Of a stretch of 64,000 nt of DNA, positions 58,894 through 64,000 are shown one piece after another. A model generated the notes under the pieces. That model was given only the letters and a program-made list of their open reading frames with translations, was not told where the DNA came from and made no database searches. A program made the translations under genes and the position numbers. This DNA comes from Leishmania donovani (Eukaryota > Euglenozoa > Kinetoplastea > Trypanosomatida > Trypanosomatidae): NCBI RefSeq assembly GCF_000227135.1, contig NC_018242.1, positions 62,001 through 126,000 of the forward strand, read 5' to 3'. The first letter of the stretch is position 1. Each line of letters begins with the position of its first letter.

Positions 58894-59609
58894 GACATCT
58901 GCTTTCTAGCTCGCTCGCTCGTTGTGTTTATCACCTTAGCGATCGTCCGCTGGGCTTCATTGTTCACGACCTCATCCTCTTCCCTTCTCCCCTCCTGACT
59001 TGTCGCTCTGTCGGCATCTCTGTGCTTGTGTGCCACTAGACAGGGCACCTCTCGCCTCTTCTCATTCTCCACACCCCCTCACCCCCTACCAGCTCATCAG
59101 CCACCTCACCCTGCGCCGCGCAATTCTTTGCGCTCTTCCCCTGACTCTGCACCTCATAAGGATTATTTTTTTTTTTGACGCCTCCGCGCTTGCTTCCTCG
59201 CCCTTTTTCTTCTGCAGCTCTGTAATATCGTGCGTCTCTGTCTGTGTCTGTGTGTGCGTGGGTGTGTGTGTGCGTGTGTGTGTGCGTCCGTGTCTTTCCT
59301 CCGCAGTCGCGTTCACGGCCAAAGTGTGGTTCCTCTCTTCGTCTTCTGCTCTTCTCATCGCTTCCACGTAGAGCTGCGTGGGCTGTGCCGCAGTGTGTGT
59401 GTGTGTGTGTGCTGGGCCCCGGTGTGCTCCCTCCCCTCTTCATCTCCTCACTGACCTGTTTTTTTTTTTTTTGACTTATCAACTCTTCTTCATCGTTTCT
59501 CCCTCCCTCTCTCTCTATCTGTGGTGGGCTTGGTGCAGACACACAGGCGCACACACGCAGACAGAGAGAGGGAGAGCAGACACACGCACACACACACACG
59601 CGCGTAAGC

Positions 59610-59629
59610 ATATATATATATATATATAT
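59610..59629. repeat. (AT)n microsatellite
   Basis: 20 bases of alternating TA. Confidence 0.88.
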
Positions 59630-60621
59630 GAATGCATATGAGCACAGAGAGAGAGCCTCCCTCTCGTCGGTTGATGGCTCATCCTTTTCTTCCCTTTAAA
59701 GAGCGTGCGCAGGCCTGAAGAATGCCACCCCGCCCCTCCCCTTCTCAGCCCCCCGCACTACATGCACAAGGAACGACAAGAAAGAGGAAAAGCGAGGGAG
59801 AAGTGATGATGAAGCAACTGAAAAAGAACGGAAGAACAACGGGGATGCGCGCGCGCTCCCCCCCCCCCGCCCGCCACGAGGGACCCGCGCAGCCACGGCA
59901 GAGTCGAACACATAAGCATCTACGCCATAGCATCGCTTTTGTCTCCTTGGGTTATCGATGCATTAACCTCGACTAGCCTGCCCCACCCTGCATTCAGCAA
60001 CATGCCTATGCGTGTCGTGCCGTGATGTGTGCACAAAAGAGGGGAGGAGGCCCATGGCTCTGATGCAGGGAGGGAGGTAAAGCAAGCGATCACGATACAC
60101 GATCGGTGGCACGTGCGCACTGCCGCTGCCCAGGTGGTGCGAGGAGACCCACATTGATGCACGTCAGCATTCACAGGGGGTCTCTTTGTGGAGTTTCTCT
60201 TTCGACTCGACTCTGTAGTCAGGGTAGCAGCCACCTTGGCTTGGCACACGCGTGCGCGCATCTTCTTCGCCTTTGCGCTTCCTCCCATCCGCGCTGGGAG
60301 GCATGACAGAGGTGCTCATGTCAGCCATGCCTGTAAATAGATGCTCATCTATGTATGTCTATGCACACAGCACACGCACCTGTGCCTAGTTTGCCGCTCG
60401 TAAGCGATCACCTCCAGCCCTATGCCTTCGCTTTTCTTCGTCTAACTTCCCTCACCCTTTTCAAGCCTCTTCGTGTCATGCGCAACACGCGCACACGCAT
60501 ACACACGATTTCTGGGCAAGTCGAGGCAGAGGTAGTAGTCGGGAAGGCGGCGACAGCACCGCAGTGCGCCTCACGCTGTCTATCTCCCGCAGGCTCGTTC
60601 TTTTTTTTTCTGTGCGTCCGC

Positions 60622-60623
60622 AG
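60622..60623 (+). promoter_or_regulatory. Candidate spliced-leader acceptor AG
   Basis: TTCTTTTTTTTTCTG then TGCGTCCGCAG: a strong T-rich tract and the first following AG, 89 bases before the ATG at 60712. Confidence 0.55.
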
Positions 60624-60711
60624 CCGCCGCTCTGCTACGAGGAAGAGATAGGCGAGGTGAGGCATGTAATCCTCATCGCTCCACCCCTCCGTCTTTCCAT
60701 ACGTGGGTCTC

Positions 60712-62667
60712 ATGAGCACGCGCCGCGGCACGACGGCAGCTGCTCATGCCCCTGTCCAACCCTCGCTGCGCGCCCTCGATGAACATGTGCAGATGCTGCG
60801 GGCAGAGGCGCGGACGGGGCTGGGCTCGCGAGATGTACGTAGAGCACTTATCAAGGAGGAGCTGCGACCGCCCCGCGTTGTTTGTGGCGGCGGTGGAGCA
60901 CGTGGCCCAAAGGCGCCGTCGCTTACCACCGGCTCTGCAGCCTCCGGATCCGTGACTGCATCAGCAGGAGCGGACGGCGGCATCGCTGACATACCGTCCG
61001 CGTGGTTAGAAGGCGACTTCCACCTCAAGTCAGCTGTCGCTGATGGGGGCGGAGCGGCCGCCGCGTTCCGGCCCGCCTGCGTGCGCTTCGCAGGAGAAGA
61101 AACCGCCACCATGTCTACCGGCGCGGCACCTTTGCCACCAGACTCTAGCAACGCACTCCGCACGTACCAAGCGCTGTGCGCCGCCGCCGATGAAGTGGAC
61201 TACGACGTGTCGTACGAGGAGGCACTGCGGCAGGTAGAGGATCGCGATAGTCAGACGGGGCTGGCGACCACATGGCGAACGCGGCGTCGCCCATCGGCAC
61301 CGCTGCCTTTCAGTTCGATGGCGGTGACGGCCTCAGCGTTGAGTTGGGATGCACGAGGGGAGCGTTCGACGTGCGCGGGCGGCGTAGAAGCAGCTGGCAA
61401 TCTCCGTTCGGCTGCGTCTCACGAGCTGTACACGAAGCCGCCGTCGCGGCCGTCTGCGGCTGGCCGCGGTACCGCTGGCCGCCTTTTTGCTGCACTTTCT
61501 GCCTCTCGGCCCGCCTTGCAGGCGTCCGTCATATCGGCCGCGACTTCATCGGCGATCACAACAACGAGAAGAATGAAAGCGCAGGTGTCGCGCTCGTGTG
61601 GTGGTGGCGGCGGCGGCGGCGCGTTCTCCTCCTTATCCACGGAGGGCACGGCGGTCGCGCGCAGCTCCGCGGCAACGTACGCGATGGCGCTCCGCCAACG
61701 TGTGCAGGAGCAGCGCGAATACGCGAGCCGCGTTGGAGGTGGCCCGCCGCGGTCGAGTTCGACCCCAGCAGTATGGCGTGGCAGAGAGGACAATGAGGGC
61801 AGTGGTAGAGCTGCTGCGCTCGAGTGGCGGACGCGCATGACGGCAGCTGTGACTGTGGCAGTCTGTCCATCATGTGCCGCGTGGTTTGAGCGAGCGCTGC
61901 AACAGCCACAGCGGCCTCTGCCATCGGAGGAGGCTCGACAACAGACAGCGGGGGAATCGGATTACGCTCCAAGGTGCTGCTGTCCTCGCTGTGGCCATGA
62001 TGTCGACACTGCAGCCGGCGCAGACACTCCGGCGGGGGCAGGACCGCGGTGGGTCTGGGCTCCGTCTGCCGCAACAGGCCTCTCTGAAGCAATCAAGCGA
62101 GACCTCGATGGAACTCCTGCAAGAGTCATTGACTCCGCTGTGGCCCGTTGCCCGCAGCAGCCATCCTCCCCAGCCTCGGCAGCGAGGCATCGTATCACCA
62201 ACGGCGCAGGTAGTGAGACGTGCGGCACCGACAGTGTTGGCTTCGCAGAGAGTGGCAACGGAGGTGAGGAGGAGTCCTTCGCTGCGTTGGTGGCGCGCAT
62301 CCGGGCCTCGAAGCGGAGAGCGCAGGAAGACGCGGAGGGGGGCAATGCGACGGCCACCAGCGTCTCAGAGGCACGCGCGCGTCAGGCTCCGTTGAGCAGC
62401 GCTTCCATAGCGCCTCTACACCCATCTACGGAGTTAGCGCCAGCTACAGCGCCTAAGGGTGTCGGTATCTCCCGTGTATGCATCGAGACTGGCATGTCAG
62501 GCGAAACCATGTCCTTTCCTCCAGCAGCACCACTCTCTGGGCCTCCTTCCTTGAGCGAGCTGACCTTGCCCGCCCGCGTGAACCCGTTCGCCCAGAGACT
62601 TCGTGTCGCCCTCAACCGCCTCTACTTTTACGACCTTTGGGCGAGTGCGATAGGCGAGCAGACGTGA
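60712..62667 (+). CDS. Hypothetical protein with a zinc-ribbon-like CxxC pair
   Basis: 651 residues from the ATG at 60712 (the longer frame starts with GTG). Mostly Ala/Ser/Gly/Thr-rich and probably disordered. A short ordered block near residues 130-190 includes CVRFAGEE and RTYQALCAAADEVDYDVSY. A four-cysteine cluster occurs at about 385-430: VCPSCAAWFERALQ, a ~30-residue loop, then CCCPRCGHDVD, as in small zinc ribbons. The C-terminus ends with a conserved-looking helix (NPFAQRLRVALNRLYFYDLW). No enzyme motif and no membrane segment. Family unknown; the zinc ribbon is a pattern call. Confidence 0.75.
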   Translation: MSTRRGTTAAAHAPVQPSLRALDEHVQMLRAEARTGLGSRDVRRALIKEELRPPRVVCGGGGARGPKAPSLTTGSAASGSVTASAGADGGIADIPSAWLEGDFHLKSAVADGGGAAAAFRPACVRFAGEETATMSTGAAPLPPDSSNALRTYQALCAAADEVDYDVSYEEALRQVEDRDSQTGLATTWRTRRRPSAPLPFSSMAVTASALSWDARGERSTCAGGVEAAGNLRSAASHELYTKPPSRPSAAGRGTAGRLFAALSASRPALQASVISAATSSAITTTRRMKAQVSRSCGGGGGGGAFSSLSTEGTAVARSSAATYAMALRQRVQEQREYASRVGGGPPRSSSTPAVWRGREDNEGSGRAAALEWRTRMTAAVTVAVCPSCAAWFERALQQPQRPLPSEEARQQTAGESDYAPRCCCPRCGHDVDTAAGADTPAGAGPRWVWAPSAATGLSEAIKRDLDGTPARVIDSAVARCPQQPSSPASAARHRITNGAGSETCGTDSVGFAESGNGGEEESFAALVARIRASKRRAQEDAEGGNATATSVSEARARQAPLSSASIAPLHPSTELAPATAPKGVGISRVCIETGMSGETMSFPPAAPLSGPPSLSELTLPARVNPFAQRLRVALNRLYFYDLWASAIGEQT

Positions 62668-62931
62668 GTGGCCGAGAGGTGGGGGCTCTGCACGGGCAGC
62701 CATTGTGCTCGCTGGTGATGCGTCAATGTATGAGAACGAGGGAGAGAAAGGAAGTGGTGCGGTCGACCTCATGCACACGGAACCGCCGCTGCGCTTTTTT
62801 GTTTCTTCTGCCGCCGCTGCCACCGCCTCCCTGCCCTTCCCCTCCCCTCCACGCCGCCTCCCCAACGCTTTTCAGATGTGCCACTCCTGTCGACGCCATC
62901 GCGCAGCCTGTCTTATCTCTTTCTCCGTCGC

Positions 62932-62933
62932 AG
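62932..62933 (+). promoter_or_regulatory. Candidate spliced-leader acceptor AG at the right edge
   Basis: CTTATCTCTTTCTCCGTCGCAG is one of the best acceptor-like sequences in the window. A second candidate, CGCTTTTCAG, ends at 62875. Confidence 0.4.
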
Positions 62934-62972
62934 AGATGGGCGCGACGACAGCTGCTCACGTCTTTCGACACG

Positions 62973-63221
62973 ATGTCACATACGTCGCCTTCACCCTCTC
63001 CTTCCGTGCGCGGTTTGGGGCCTCTTCCTGCTCTCCTCCACGTCTCCCCGCTGTTGCCCCCATCTCCCTATGCCTCCGTGTCGGAGCCCGTGGTCGAGTC
63101 ACCCGGGTCAACGCGGCGGCAGGGGCCAGACGGACGCGGAGGCGTTGGTAAGAGGAAGGTGGACGGTGGGTTCGAGCACACGCTCACGAGTGTGCGTTAC
63201 GCACAGAACAAGCGCACGTGA
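62973..63221 (+). CDS. Possible small protein, 82 residues
   Basis: Starts MSHTSPSPSPSVRGLGPLP and ends GGVGKRKVDGGFEHTLTSV plus a basic tail. The Ser-Pro repeats could be phosphorylation sites and KRK a nuclear signal. It is the second ATG after the AG at 62933; the first (62936) opens a 71-residue frame in another register ending at 63151. Either, or neither, may be real. No family recognised. Confidence 0.3.
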   Translation: MSHTSPSPSPSVRGLGPLPALLHVSPLLPPSPYASVSEPVVESPGSTRRQGPDGRGGVGKRKVDGGFEHTLTSVRYAQNKRT

Positions 63222-64000
63222 GCGTAAAGATCACGCACTTCGGCGTACAGTAGGGCAGCAGCCGTAGAAGAGGATGCCCATTGCGAGGATAATGGCGTAT
63301 GCTCGTCTGATCATTGCCCACTTGCAAGCTGGTACGCGTGTACGCCTTCACGAAGGGGACGAGGGGCGGAGTAGATGGGCGGTGCGCCGTGCAACAACAC
63401 ACTCCTCTCTAGCGCTCCATATCCCATCAATGCCACCTCGCACGAGTTTCGCTTCATGCAGGACACAGGTTGAGGGGCATGGGTGTCGGACTGCAGAGGT
63501 CCATCCCCCCTCCCTCCCTCACCCGCTCTTCCCTCGGCCCCTCCTCTATGACATCTCTCGCGCGCACACACACACAGACCGGCATACTTGGTTCGCTGAT
63601 CTTCGGCTTCTTCTTTATTTGGCATCCCCCCTGCCCGTAATCATCCTGCCCTTTACTCCTGCTTTGGATCCCTCCTGCCCTGCCCCTCCTGGCACGGCAC
63701 TCGAGCACGCGCACACACGCCATCACAAACGTGCAAGCCGCGGCCGGATGATCGTGATGGTGACATTGATGTATCACGGAAGCCGCAACTAGTCCTTCCA
63801 CGACGCCGCCGTCCTACTCCGCTGTCTCGCCAGACGCGCTTCCTTTTCCTCGCCTCGGCCTCTTACCATCTGCCCTTCTCCGTCAGGGAGAGAGAGGGGG
63901 TGGGTGCACGTTAAGGCGACCTAAGTGCGCTTGCGCATGTCGTGTTATGGCTGCCGTTGTGGATACTCTACACATCTCTCTCTCTCTCTGTCTGTGTCGC

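Larger units (their letters stand above)
58894..60711. other. Intergenic, 1.8 kb
   Basis: No gene. GT repeats (59240-59290, 59393-59411), T-runs (59165-59175, 59459-59472), a TA repeat at 59610-59629 and a pyrimidine tract before 60622. Confidence 0.7.
62668..64000. other. 3' UTR and right-edge intergenic, with possible small gene
   Basis: No clear gene of normal size. A strong pyrimidine tract and AG around 62900-62933 precede two overlapping short frames (listed separately). After 63222 only pyrimidine-rich low-complexity sequence is seen. Confidence 0.6.

Noticed and set aside
1..64000. tRNA, rRNA, snoRNA or CRISPR arrays
   Set aside because: I looked along the intergenic regions on both strands and found no cloverleaf-like or regularly spaced direct repeats; a covariance search could still find a snoRNA.

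Overview
The window is nuclear DNA from a trypanosomatid, almost certainly a Leishmania species. The reasons are long runs of intronless genes on one strand, intergenic DNA full of CA/GT/TA repeats and pyrimidine tracts, a divergent strand switch, SIDER2-type retroposons in gene-flanking DNA, and diagnostic genes (ecotin-like ISP1, the F1-ATPase p18 subunit, an RPA2 of trypanosomatid type). From memory the gene order matches L. major chromosome 15 (L13a, LysRS, RPA2, ISP1). I cannot name the species.

Layout. Positions 1 to about 29.05 kb are a leftward (minus-strand) polycistronic unit. Read from the switch outwards it holds a small protein with a possible nucleoplasmin-like fold, a PP1-type phosphatase, a CFA20-domain (flagellar/centriolar type) protein, a tandem array of ribosomal protein L13a, a membrane protein with Herp-like topology, a MAPR/cytochrome b5-like haem protein, a coiled-coil protein, a DYRK kinase, a PP2C phosphatase, and a CCCH zinc-finger protein cut by the window edge. 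Positions 29,050-30,098 are the divergent strand-switch region, the expected Pol II initiation zone for both units. From 30.1 kb to the right edge all genes run rightward: an EIPR1/TSSC1-like WD40 protein, lysyl-tRNA synthetase, a thiolase-fold protein lacking the catalytic Cys, a 1945-residue SPEF2/CPC1-like protein, a coiled-coil protein with an acidic motif, RPA2, a tandem p18 array, an 800-residue kinetoplastid protein, ISP1, a zinc-ribbon protein, and possibly one very small gene.

The genes do not form a functional operon. As usual in trypanosomatids they share transcription and are matured by trans-splicing and polyadenylation, so mRNA-level control in UTRs is the expected mode. Three SIDER2 copies lie in such UTR/intergenic DNA, one of them antisense to the local unit.

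Assembly caveats matter here. There are eight N-runs. Four are exactly 99 N, and three of those are flanked by identical sequence on both sides, so they are probably unmerged contig overlaps. A 42-N gap inside the first p18 gene should be 44 nt by comparison with the intact copy, so the frame break there is artificial. Ribosome-binding sites, bacterial promoters and terminators do not apply; I saw no tRNA, rRNA or CRISPR. I found no clear new multi-gene system. The most interesting individual items are the Cys-less Ltp-like thiolase, the SPEF2/CPC1-like protein with a decayed P-loop, the Herp-like membrane protein, the structure of the p18 array, and a perfect hairpin next to a SIDER2 end.
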